From Filimonas lacunae (lineage in GTDB: Bacteria > Bacteroidota > Bacteroidia > Chitinophagales > Chitinophagaceae): a DNA stretch of 64,000 nt. The DNA is taken from assembly GCF_002355595.1 (NCBI RefSeq), contig NZ_AP017422.1, positions 2,666,001 through 2,730,000 of the forward strand, written 5' to 3'. The translations under genes and the position numbers were made by a program. Shown piece by piece: positions 33,322-41,065 of the stretch. The notes below the pieces were generated by a model. It made no database searches. It worked only from the letters and a program-made list of their open reading frames with translations, and was not told the DNA's origin. Positions within the stretch are counted from its first letter, which is position 1. Every line of letters starts with the position of its first letter.

Positions 33322-33930
33322 ATGAAAATACTGATAGCGCCCCACCAAAAAACAACCATTGTATTCAAAAGCAAATGCTGGCTTTTGTTGTTGCCAGCAT
33401 ATTTGGCTGTGCAAATTTTATTTCCCTCCTTTTTCTTGCTGGCCTGCAATTCCAAAGTAAAGCAACCTGCATCCCCCGAAAGCGTGCTATTGAAAAAGGG
33501 AGAACGGATTACCGATACGGTTTTGTTAAAGCAAAAGATGTATCCATTTACTCCAGATGGATTAGCGCCCACCTATAGTAATAGTATCGGCAGGTTTAGG
33601 TCGTTTTATATTGTCAACAATACAAAACAGGTTATCTATTTATATAGCAGAAGGGATGTGCAATACCCGCTGGATACACTACGCTACGTGCCAATGGAGC
33701 CGGATTCTATCCTGGTTGCTGGCAGGTTCATTGCTATGGAGAGAAATCCATGGGAGGTACATTGTTATTTTACTACCTTTTGCGACTCTCTGTTACCCAC
33801 GGCTTCTAAATTGAGATGGCTGGAGTGTGGCTCCGCATGTAACAGTGAAGCGGTAAAAGGCTATTTTGTTTACGGCGTAAAAGATTCTACCGGTAAAGTA
33901 GTGAGCACATCAGTGCCTTACGAATTGTAA
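33322..33930 (+). CDS. Putative lipoprotein of unknown function
   Basis: This is a 202-residue protein. The ATG at 33322 opens a long signal region ending in FFLLAC, a lipobox, so the mature protein would start at the cysteine. The mature part is beta-rich (SFYIVNNTKQVIYLYSRRDV, DSILVAGRFIAM) and contains a CNS/CGSACNS cysteine cluster. The frame continues upstream into the phosphatase pseudogene by chance. No homologous family is recognised. Start choice rests on the signal peptide. Confidence 0.6.
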   Translation: MKILIAPHQKTTIVFKSKCWLLLLPAYLAVQILFPSFFLLACNSKVKQPASPESVLLKKGERITDTVLLKQKMYPFTPDGLAPTYSNSIGRFRSFYIVNNTKQVIYLYSRRDVQYPLDTLRYVPMEPDSILVAGRFIAMERNPWEVHCYFTTFCDSLLPTASKLRWLECGSACNSEAVKGYFVYGVKDSTGKVVSTSVPYEL

Positions 33931-34024
33931 CCGAACCGGCTGTATATTTTCGTCTTTTTGCCTGTTATATGTGCATTATTTCATATAATTGATAAGTGAA
34001 ACGCTGCTTTTTTACTTTGAATGT

Positions 34025-35308
34025 ATGAAAATAACATCCCTTTTCCTGCTAACTGCTTGTATATTACTGTCGTGCAGTAAAGATCCGGTTTATATAACGG
34101 TGACTTCCACTTCCAAACTGGATTTTAAAATCAGCGAAGTGGTGAACGATTCTACCCTTGTGCTGCAATGGAAGCCCTATACCGGGGCCAATTTTAAAAA
34201 ATACGTGCTTATGCGCAGTGCCTACTACTGGAAAAATGGTGTTTTTGATTTTTATAACGATGCCATAGACTCCAGCACAGATGTGCAACACGGAAGCTTC
34301 CGGGAGCAGGCAATGCCTTTTACCTATTCGCTATATTACAACCTGGTGGTGAAAGATGAAAAAGGCAATGTGCTGCAGGGGAATGATATGGTGTTTTATA
34401 CACGTCCCAATACCATAGTAATAGGTAGCCCTACCGATGCCTTGTATAACAGGCAGCGCAAATGGGTGTATATAACAGACTACCAGAATATCTATATTGT
34501 CAACTGTGCCAATGGCCGGCAGGTGGCTAATAAAAAAATGCCGGTACCTATTGGCTATTGCAGTTTAGGAGAATGGGGCGGCAGCACAGAATTATATGTG
34601 CCCACCCAGGATGGCTGGTTGCAGATATTGGATGCAACTACACTGGCGCAAAAAGATAAAATATATATAGCGGGCCTGGCAGTAGCTTCGGTGGTAGCAC
34701 AGAATGGAAAATTGTATGTAGGCTCGTCTGATTTAACGCAGGCCGGTATTAACAAAAATTGCATAAAGGTATATGACCGTGCCACTAAAGCTTTGCTGGG
34801 GCGGGGAGGGTATTATGATAAAACCCGGCTACTGTACCTGGAAGGTTCATCGAATGAGTTTATAGATCTTACCACCAACGTTAGCCCTATACAACTGGCT
34901 TATTACCAATTTGCGGATAATGGTGCACTGCTTACACAGAAAGAGGATACCTATCATGGCAATTACCAGATGGATGTTAATATAGTACGCTCTTTCCCGG
35001 ATGGCAGCAGGTTTATCACTTCGGGCTATGGTTCCATTTTCAATAAATCGCTCGTGTTCGATCATTATGTAAAAGAGTTTGGCACTTACGTTGATTTTGC
35101 TTTTAACAATGATGGTTCTCTTATTTATGCGGCAGATGGGCGGGCACAGAATATTGATGCCATCAGCTATCCAGGTAACACCGTTACTAAAAAATACCCC
35201 ACCACTTTAGTACCGTTCAAGGTTTTTCGCGATGGCGATACGCTCATCAATGTAGGCAGGGCGTACCTGTCTACCACTTATCTGTTCATTGAAAAAATAG
35301 CGCTATAG
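34025..35308 (+). CDS. Lipoprotein with beta-propeller-like repeats
   Basis: This is a 427-residue protein. I chose the ATG at 34025 because it gives a clean lipoprotein signal (MKITSLFLLTACILLSC, lipobox LLSC). A fibronectin-type-III-like segment covers about residues 25-120 (ALQWKPYTGANFKKYVLMRS-like pattern). It is followed by repeated propeller-type blades with KWVYITDYQNIYIVN, GWLQILDATTLA and KLYVGSSDL. It ends 7 bp before the next lipoprotein gene, with which it forms a probable operon. Such proteins usually sit on the outer-membrane surface. No ligand can be inferred. Confidence 0.75.
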   Translation: MKITSLFLLTACILLSCSKDPVYITVTSTSKLDFKISEVVNDSTLVLQWKPYTGANFKKYVLMRSAYYWKNGVFDFYNDAIDSSTDVQHGSFREQAMPFTYSLYYNLVVKDEKGNVLQGNDMVFYTRPNTIVIGSPTDALYNRQRKWVYITDYQNIYIVNCANGRQVANKKMPVPIGYCSLGEWGGSTELYVPTQDGWLQILDATTLAQKDKIYIAGLAVASVVAQNGKLYVGSSDLTQAGINKNCIKVYDRATKALLGRGGYYDKTRLLYLEGSSNEFIDLTTNVSPIQLAYYQFADNGALLTQKEDTYHGNYQMDVNIVRSFPDGSRFITSGYGSIFNKSLVFDHYVKEFGTYVDFAFNNDGSLIYAADGRAQNIDAISYPGNTVTKKYPTTLVPFKVFRDGDTLINVGRAYLSTTYLFIEKIAL

Positions 35309-35315
35309 GCTTTTT

Positions 35316-36776
35316 ATGAAAAAGAAATTACCCGTTATACACTACTACTTTTGGGCGGTGCTGGCGTGCGTGGCAGGCGCCTGTAGCAGAAAAGAAATTA
35401 TAACAGTGATGCAGCAGCCGGATGCCTGTTTTGTGGCTAAGGCCAATACGGCCAGCTACGGTAGCTGGTATTTAACAGAAACATATACCCACTTTATAGA
35501 TTCGCCTTTTTACTTCACCAGTTGCTACGATTCTGTTACCAATGCCCAATGGCGCTGGAACCTGGGCGATGGTACTATTACAGAAACGCCTAAGCCCGTT
35601 CATTCCTATGCAAAGCGGGGTAATTACACCGTGTCGCTGGTAATGAAGAGCGACAACCTGTACGATACGGTTACTAAAAACGTGTCGGTAATACTGGGGC
35701 AGCAGTCTGTAACATTACCAGGTGTGAGTAGCCTGTGGGCTGTGGCTATGGAAGAAACAACGGGGTATGAGTGGCAGGTGCTGGCAAGGGATGAATATGC
35801 TACAACTTACTACCTGGTTCAGCTGGACAGCCTGTTGAAAGTAAAAAGCAAAACGCTTTTACCATCAGGGTATGTGCTACCGTCGATGTGTCTGGCCGCA
35901 GATGGTAATTACATATTTCCAGGCACTACTTCCGGTGCCGGCTATTATAACGAGTTGCTGAAACTGAAAGCAGATGGTACGGTGTTATGGCGTAAAACGT
36001 TTTCAACAAACGAAAGCTATGGGTATGCTGCACAAACACCGGATGGCGGGTATGGTATGGTGGGCAATAGTGTAGGAACCGGCCCTATATATATCAATGA
36101 CGATTACCCTACGGTGATTCAAAAAACAGATGGGGATGGCAATGTGCAGTGGAAAAAAGTGCTGGATAACGAACAAATGGTACAAGCCAGTGATGCGGTG
36201 TTTGGCCAGGATGGGGTGGTAGTGGCCGGTGTAAAACGAAAAGTAAATACCAATTGCAGTGATTGCGATTCGCTGCTAATTGTAAAATTGAATAACAGTG
36301 GCAGCGTTGTATGGCAAAACACGGTGTTATGGGGATTGAATACGGAAAGCCTGGCCAGTGTGCGTATCCTGGCGCTGACCAATGGCGGCTATGCCGTATA
36401 CAACAAGTCTGGCCAGGGCATTTATCTGTTTTCCTCCACTGGTGAATTCACCAACCGCCTGCTGGCTCCCAACCGGTTAACACAGGTTACCAATTCCGGC
36501 GATGGCCACCTGATAGCTTTGCAAATGCAAAGCTCCAATGGTTTTCGCATGCAGCTGAGCAAGGTGAGCATGGAGGGGGAAACGATGTGGAGTATTTTCC
36601 CAAATGGCAACCAGCCATCAGGCAATAGCTCATCATGCTGCGCCGACAGCTGGCCTATTACTATCAGGCCACTGCGTAATGGCGGAACTATTGCAGTAGC
36701 TTCTACAGTAAATATCAATAATTATAGTTATTCTGTTACGTTGCTGGAGTTTGATGATGCCGGCAAGCTTAAATAA
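35316..36776 (+). CDS. PKD-domain lipoprotein
   Basis: This is a 486-residue lipoprotein with signal MKKKLPVIHYYFWAVLACVAG and lipobox AGAC. A PKD domain occupies about residues 30-128, with WRWNLGDGT and PVHSYAKRGNYTVSLVM, the hallmark WxFGDG..HxYxxxGxYxVxL pattern. The rest looks like a propeller of PQQ/kelch-like blades (LKADGTVLWRKTF, TPDGGYGMVGNS, LNNSGSVVWQNTV). It is co-directional with the preceding lipoprotein and probably acts with it at the cell surface. A short terminal strand (SVTLLEFDDAGKLK) closes the fold. Confidence 0.8.
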   Translation: MKKKLPVIHYYFWAVLACVAGACSRKEIITVMQQPDACFVAKANTASYGSWYLTETYTHFIDSPFYFTSCYDSVTNAQWRWNLGDGTITETPKPVHSYAKRGNYTVSLVMKSDNLYDTVTKNVSVILGQQSVTLPGVSSLWAVAMEETTGYEWQVLARDEYATTYYLVQLDSLLKVKSKTLLPSGYVLPSMCLAADGNYIFPGTTSGAGYYNELLKLKADGTVLWRKTFSTNESYGYAAQTPDGGYGMVGNSVGTGPIYINDDYPTVIQKTDGDGNVQWKKVLDNEQMVQASDAVFGQDGVVVAGVKRKVNTNCSDCDSLLIVKLNNSGSVVWQNTVLWGLNTESLASVRILALTNGGYAVYNKSGQGIYLFSSTGEFTNRLLAPNRLTQVTNSGDGHLIALQMQSSNGFRMQLSKVSMEGETMWSIFPNGNQPSGNSSSCCADSWPITIRPLRNGGTIAVASTVNINNYSYSVTLLEFDDAGKLK

Positions 36777-36780
36777 GTAT

Positions 36781-37431
36781 TTATTCCTCTTTTTCTACTA
36801 TATGCTGTGGGTGGAATACTACTTGCATAATGCTACTCATTTCGCTGATGCAGTTGGAGAAATCGGTATAGTGCGCCTGGTACTCCCGGCTTTCCGGTTG
36901 CCCCGGAACAGCTACCGGTCTTTTATCTATGTAGGGGGAGGTAGCAGCGTAGCTTATAAACTCCCATTCCAGACTACCTTGTTTACGGCTGTAAAGTGCT
37001 ATGGGTAAAGAATAGTTTTTTCTAAAAGCTATCGACACATGGCTTTTATTGGCAGTAACTGTTAACTGTGGGCGCAGGTTGCGTACATCCACATGTACCG
37101 GGTTGCATTTTAAACCGCTACCTGTTACCGTAGCTGTTTGCCTGGCATCTCCTTTTTTGGCAAACATAGCCATTTGCCGCATCCTGGAAGTAGTGTTTTG
37201 CACCAGTTTGTTTTTATGAGATACCGCTGCTGCCAGTTCGGCTTTTTTCATCTCTACAGCCTGTATGGCATCTATCATTGCCTGCACTTCTGCTTCGTGC
37301 TGTACTATGGCCTCATCATTCATATATGAGATAGCTTCTTCCGCCATTTTCCGGAAATTATGCTTGTAGGCGAGGGCATATACGCTTAGCTCCGCGTCAG
37401 CATGAGGTATAAAATCTTTGTATTTCTTCAT
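36781..37431 (-). CDS. Unknown protein downstream of a 21-bp repeat array
   Basis: This is a 216-residue cytoplasmic protein. The N-terminal half is helical (LSVYALAYKHNFRKMAEEAI, then EAEVQAMIDAIQAVEMKKAE); the C-terminal half is beta-rich (QLTVTANKSHVSIAFRKNYS) and looks like a fibronectin-type-III or similar sandwich. I recognise no named family. The start ATG at 37431 lies 25 bp from a remarkable array of fifteen 21-bp units, which would occupy its promoter region. The array read on this strand is in frame with the gene but separated by TAA. It converges with the PKD lipoprotein gene. Confidence 0.65.
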   Translation of the reverse strand: MKKYKDFIPHADAELSVYALAYKHNFRKMAEEAISYMNDEAIVQHEAEVQAMIDAIQAVEMKKAELAAAVSHKNKLVQNTTSRMRQMAMFAKKGDARQTATVTGSGLKCNPVHVDVRNLRPQLTVTANKSHVSIAFRKNYSLPIALYSRKQGSLEWEFISYAATSPYIDKRPVAVPGQPESREYQAHYTDFSNCISEMSSIMQVVFHPQHIVEKEE

Positions 37432-37455
37432 ATTGCAGGTGTGTACGGATAAAAT

Positions 37456-37770
37456 AATTTACTTTCTGTAACAAACAGAAAGCATTCTAATTAAGTTAGA
37501 AACTTTTCTGACTATAACAGAAATTTCTCTGATTTGTTTAGAAAAGTTTTTGAATAAATCAGAAATTTTTCCAGGATAGTCAGAATGTATTACAGTTTAA
37601 ATAGAAACTTTTCTGTTTAAACTAGAAATATTTCTGACATACTTGAAAACTTTTCTGATTATGATAGAAATGTTTCTGTTATAATCAGATAACTTTCTGT
37701 AATAGATAGAAAACTTTCTGGTTAAGTCAGAAACTTTTCTAAAAGAGCCAGAAAGAAGCTTTACTCATCC
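37456..37770. repeat. Fifteen-unit array with exact 21-bp period, dyad AGAAA-NN-TTTCT
   Basis: Unit starts fall at 37456, 37477, 37498, 37519, 37540, 37561, 37582, 37603, 37624, 37645, 37666, 37687, 37708, 37729 and 37750: exactly 21 bp apart with no indel. Units at 37498, 37603, 37624, 37666, 37708 and 37729 carry a perfect AGAAA-NN-TTTCT dyad; most others differ at one or two bases, and the first, seventh and last are weak. The ~9-bp linkers vary freely (often AxTATxx). Twenty-one bp equals two helical turns, so all sites face the same side of the DNA. It also equals seven codons. On the minus strand one frame reads as R-(K/N)-h-S heptads but contains TAA codons. Confidence 0.9.
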
Positions 37771-37988
37771 ATAAGTGCAAATAATGGATGTGACTGTTGG
37801 CTTTTTCCTTTTAAATAACAGGTAAACAGGTGCCCAATGGGCTTGTGCCAGGAGTAAGATGGAGATAATAACGCAGGGAATGCCGGGGCAGTGGTAAAAT
37901 TCACCGGACAGGGATAGGCGTATTCCTTTGTAGCGGGATAAAGGAAGTAACCGGAAATAGAATAGTAAGCAGGTTGGGAGGGGAAGTG
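37771..37988. other. Gene-free gap between the array and the marR-type gene
   Basis: I see no ORF worth reporting. A hairpin TTCCTTT..AAAGGAA at about 37932-37955 lies close to the 3' end of the minus-strand MarR gene and might help end its transcript, but it has no T-run on that strand. Confidence 0.4.
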
Positions 37989-38486
37989 TTAATCGTCCAG
38001 CTGCGTATCCTCCCCTGAATATAAATTTTCGTGATAGCTGATCAATTTGTTCAGCGTGTCGATGGTTGTTTGCAAATTCTTTTCCCCTACTAACTCTTTA
38101 TAGGTATCCTGCAATGCAAAAGAACTCTCAAAGCTATCCAGCAAAAACTGTTTACCTTTTTTACTTAGCTCCAGCACATCACTGCGTTTGTCTTGTTCGT
38201 TTTTACGGGGAATGATCATTTCATGTTCTTCCAGCTCTTTCAGCGTGCGGCTGATGCTTTGTTTCACAATCATCGATTCGCGCGCCAGTTCTATGGCAGT
38301 GCTGCCATCTACCGATATGTTACACAAAACGGGCATATAGCTCAGTTTCATATGGCCCCAGTAGGGCTTCACATTCTTGTGCGCCCAAATATCCAGGTGC
38401 TTGCGTAGTATAAAGGTTAAGCGTTGCCAGTTGCTGTCGCGTTGTGCTTCAAACGCCCTTAGTTTGTCGTCTATTTTCATTGTCAC
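37989..38486 (-). CDS. MarR-family transcriptional regulator
   Basis: This is a 165-residue winged-helix regulator. The middle region, about residues 55-100, carries the MarR helix-turn-helix and wing (ELARESMIVKQSISRTLKEL, then MIIPRKNEQDKRSDVLELSK), with the typical D-K-R-S wing motif. It is transcribed divergently from the efflux operon starting at 38641. Two palindromic sites lie between them. It is therefore likely to repress the tolC-emrA-emrB-like operon and be relieved by a small toxic ligand, as known for MarR/EmrR. The ligand is unknown. Confidence 0.85.
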   Translation of the reverse strand: MTMKIDDKLRAFEAQRDSNWQRLTFILRKHLDIWAHKNVKPYWGHMKLSYMPVLCNISVDGSTAIELARESMIVKQSISRTLKELEEHEMIIPRKNEQDKRSDVLELSKKGKQFLLDSFESSFALQDTYKELVGEKNLQTTIDTLNKLISYHENLYSGEDTQLDD

Positions 38487-38510
38487 GCCTTTGTAATAAG
38501 AATAAAATTA

Positions 38511-38552
38511 GTAACAATTGTTTACTAAAATGATAAACAATGTTTACTTTTG
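38511..38552 (+). promoter_or_regulatory. Twin MarR-type operators overlapping the efflux promoter
   Basis: A perfect palindrome AACAATTGTT (38513-38522) and a near palindrome TAAACAATGTTTA (38534-38546) share the motif GTTTAC, 21 bp apart. TACTTTTG (38545-38552) matches the Bacteroidota -7 box TAnnTTTG and would drive the efflux genes. The operator overlaps it, as expected for repression by the adjacent MarR protein. Confidence 0.55.
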
Positions 38553-38640
38553 TTCTCCGATAATCAAATCACTTAAATCCCTTTGTCAACGATGGTTTTT
38601 AGTAACCACACTTTATTTTAATCACTTTTCAATGCATTTC

Positions 38641-39975
38641 ATGTCAAAAAAACTCATTGCCGGGTTTATACCGGTAGTCATGCTGTTGCCTTTACTCAGC
38701 GGTGCGCAGCAGGCACAACCCTTGCCTTTACAGGAGGCATTGTTGTTGGCCCGCCGGCATAGCAGCCAGCTAAAAGCAGATAGCATGCAATATAGCATAG
38801 CTGGCACCAAAGTATCGCAGGTTTCGGCAAATGCTTTACCGCAGGTAAGCCTGAATGCTACCTACCAACGCCTGAGCAATAATATTACCCCGTTTTCCAT
38901 TGCATTGCCCACCGGCACTTTTGTATTGAACCCGCAAATACTTAACCAGTCGTACAATGCGGTGCAGTTAACACAATTATTATATGGCGGCGGCCGGGTA
39001 AACAACAGTCGGGCAGCAGCTAAAAAAGAAGCGGCAGCGGCAGGTGCTGATTATGCAGGCAGTTTGTTACAGCTGGATCAGCAGGTGACCGATTTATGGT
39101 TTAACCTGTACAATGCCAGGGCTTCGGAAAAGATAGTGTTGAAGAACATAGAAGCACTGAGTAAAAAGCGGGACGATCTGGACGCTTACCGCGAGCAGGG
39201 CATTGTGCTGGCCAACGATGTGCTGAAAATTGAGCTGTCTGTTACCAGCCTGCGTTCCAGCCTGGCAGATATCACCAGTATGGCAGGCACACTCAACTAT
39301 AATTTATGTCTGGCTACCGGCTTAGATCCTGCTACAATAATAGACATACCCGATAACTACCTGGAAGAAGTAAGCGCTACAGAGCCTTTACAAACCTATG
39401 TGGGGGCAGCGCTGGCACAACGGCCCGAGCTAAAAGGCTTTCAGCTGCGCAGCGAGGCAGCGGCCTACCGCGTAAAAGCGGCAAAAAGCGATTACCTGCC
39501 GGTGCTCAACCTGATTGGCAGCTTTAATTACGATCATCCCAACCAGCGTATCATTCCCAACGTGGCGCATTACGATTACAGCGCTTTTGCCGGGTTGAAC
39601 CTTTCGTGGAAAATATCGGCTTTATATGCCAACCGCTCGCATGTTAGCGAAAGCAAACTGAGTGCGTTGAAGCTATCGGGTAACTGGCAGCAGGCTAAAG
39701 AAAACATACAGGGCGAAGTAAACAGCCGTTACCTGGAGTACCGCAAAACGCTGGATAAAATGACGCTGATAAAAACCGAGCTTACCCAGGCCACGGAAAA
39801 CTACCGGGTGGAGCAGAACAGGCTGGATGCCCAAACCACCACGCCTACCGATTTTCTCGATGCCAATGCACGGCTATTGCAGGCACAGTTAAACCTGGCC
39901 ACGGCCAAAGCCAATGTGCAGCTGGCCTATCATAAACTATTACAATCAACCGGAACTTCTACCACTACTAAATAA
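38641..39975 (+). CDS. TolC-type outer-membrane efflux channel
   Basis: This is a 444-residue outer-membrane efflux protein (OEP/TolC family). I chose the ATG at 38641, which starts a signal peptide (MSKKLIAGFIPVVMLLPLLS, then GAQQAQ); the upstream codons in the open frame lie in the operator/promoter region. Seen are LQEALLLARRHSSQLKADS near the N terminus, the strand pair NAVQLTQLLYGGGRVNNSR, and long helices with heptad spacing (ASEKIVLKNIEALSKKRDDL). It forms the outer-membrane exit duct of the tripartite pump made with the next two genes, 11 and 2 bp apart. Confidence 0.85.
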   Translation: MSKKLIAGFIPVVMLLPLLSGAQQAQPLPLQEALLLARRHSSQLKADSMQYSIAGTKVSQVSANALPQVSLNATYQRLSNNITPFSIALPTGTFVLNPQILNQSYNAVQLTQLLYGGGRVNNSRAAAKKEAAAAGADYAGSLLQLDQQVTDLWFNLYNARASEKIVLKNIEALSKKRDDLDAYREQGIVLANDVLKIELSVTSLRSSLADITSMAGTLNYNLCLATGLDPATIIDIPDNYLEEVSATEPLQTYVGAALAQRPELKGFQLRSEAAAYRVKAAKSDYLPVLNLIGSFNYDHPNQRIIPNVAHYDYSAFAGLNLSWKISALYANRSHVSESKLSALKLSGNWQQAKENIQGEVNSRYLEYRKTLDKMTLIKTELTQATENYRVEQNRLDAQTTTPTDFLDANARLLQAQLNLATAKANVQLAYHKLLQSTGTSTTTK

Positions 39976-39986
39976 TTGACACAAGT

Positions 39987-41063
39987 ATGAAAACGATCTA
40001 TAGCATTTTATTTTCTGTTACTGCCGCTGCTGTATTCTCCAGCTGTTCGGGCGAGGGCACTGATAACGCACAACTGGAAGCGGATGTGAGCCCGGTAATA
40101 CCCAAGGTGAACAGCACGGTTATGGAAATACGGGTGGAAGATAACCAACCGGTAAAAAAAGGCGATACACTGGTAATACTGGATGATGCTACTTTTACAA
40201 TAGCCGTGCAGCAGGCAGAGATTGCTTTACAGCAAGCACAGCGTTCGGTAAACCTGGCCGGCATTAACAACAGTGTTGCCCATGTTACGGTAAGCAATGT
40301 AAGCGCCAGTTCGGGTGCCGTGGCGGCCAACTTAACTGCTGCCGATGCGGCTATTGAATCGGCCAAAGCACAGTTAGCTGTGGCGGAAAGAAACTACGAG
40401 CGGTACGAAAAGTTGCTACAGCAAACCTCCGCTACCCGGCAGCAGTTTGACCGGGTGCAGGTAGAAAAGGCATTGGCAGAATCAGGGTTACAGGCTGCTA
40501 TCAGCCAGCGCAATGCTTTATTAAAGCAGATTGATGCCAGCAAATACCAGGTAGCCAATACCCAAAAGCAATTATCCGGCACACAGGAGAACATAAACCT
40601 GGCAGGCCTGGCAGTAAAGCAGGCGCAGGCCAACCTGGATGCGGCTAAGCTACAGTTGTCGTATTGCACCATTGTGGCCCCGGTCGATGGCATTGTGTCC
40701 AAGAAAAGTGTACAGGTGGGCCAGGTAGTGGCGGTAGGTACGCCGTTAATGGCAGTGGCCAATGATAAAAAAGTGTGGGTAGTGGCCAACTATAAAGAAA
40801 CGCAGCTGGCCAACATGCGCGCAGGACAGGAAGCGGAGATTGAAGTAGATGCTTATCCCGATACCACCTTCATTGGTAAGGTAGAGTCGTTTTCGCAGGC
40901 TACCGGTGCCCGTTTTTCTTTTCTGCCGGCCGATAATGCTACCGGCAACTTTGTAAAGGTAACACAGCGCATTCCGGTGAAAATTGTGCTACCACAAAAC
41001 CACAGCGAAAAATATCCTTTACGTGCAGGTATGAGCGTTTATGTAAAAGTTAAAACGAAGTAG
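39987..41063 (+). CDS. HlyD/EmrA-family periplasmic adaptor
   Basis: This is a 358-residue membrane-fusion protein. The N terminus has a lipoprotein-type signal ending in FSSC. A first half-lipoyl motif follows (VMEIRVEDNQPVKKGDTLVI), then a long coiled-coil hairpin of about residues 65-220, then the second half-lipoyl segment (IVAPVDGIVSKKSVQVGQVV) and the beta-barrel (VWVVANYKETQLANMRAGQE). This is the EmrA pattern that couples a DHA2 transporter to TolC. The gene overlaps neither neighbour but is packed between them, so the three form one operon. Confidence 0.85.
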   Translation: MKTIYSILFSVTAAAVFSSCSGEGTDNAQLEADVSPVIPKVNSTVMEIRVEDNQPVKKGDTLVILDDATFTIAVQQAEIALQQAQRSVNLAGINNSVAHVTVSNVSASSGAVAANLTAADAAIESAKAQLAVAERNYERYEKLLQQTSATRQQFDRVQVEKALAESGLQAAISQRNALLKQIDASKYQVANTQKQLSGTQENINLAGLAVKQAQANLDAAKLQLSYCTIVAPVDGIVSKKSVQVGQVVAVGTPLMAVANDKKVWVVANYKETQLANMRAGQEAEIEVDAYPDTTFIGKVESFSQATGARFSFLPADNATGNFVKVTQRIPVKIVLPQNHSEKYPLRAGMSVYVKVKTK

Positions 41064-41065
41064 TT

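Noticed and set aside
32947-33930. One 327-aa fusion protein
   Set aside because: Only the first ~37 codons look like a phosphatase; the next stretch has better coding character in another frame, and a lipoprotein start lies at 33322.
37456-37770. CRISPR array
   Set aside because: The period is 21 bp in total, with no repeat/spacer division, dyad cores of 12 bp and no cas genes anywhere in the window.
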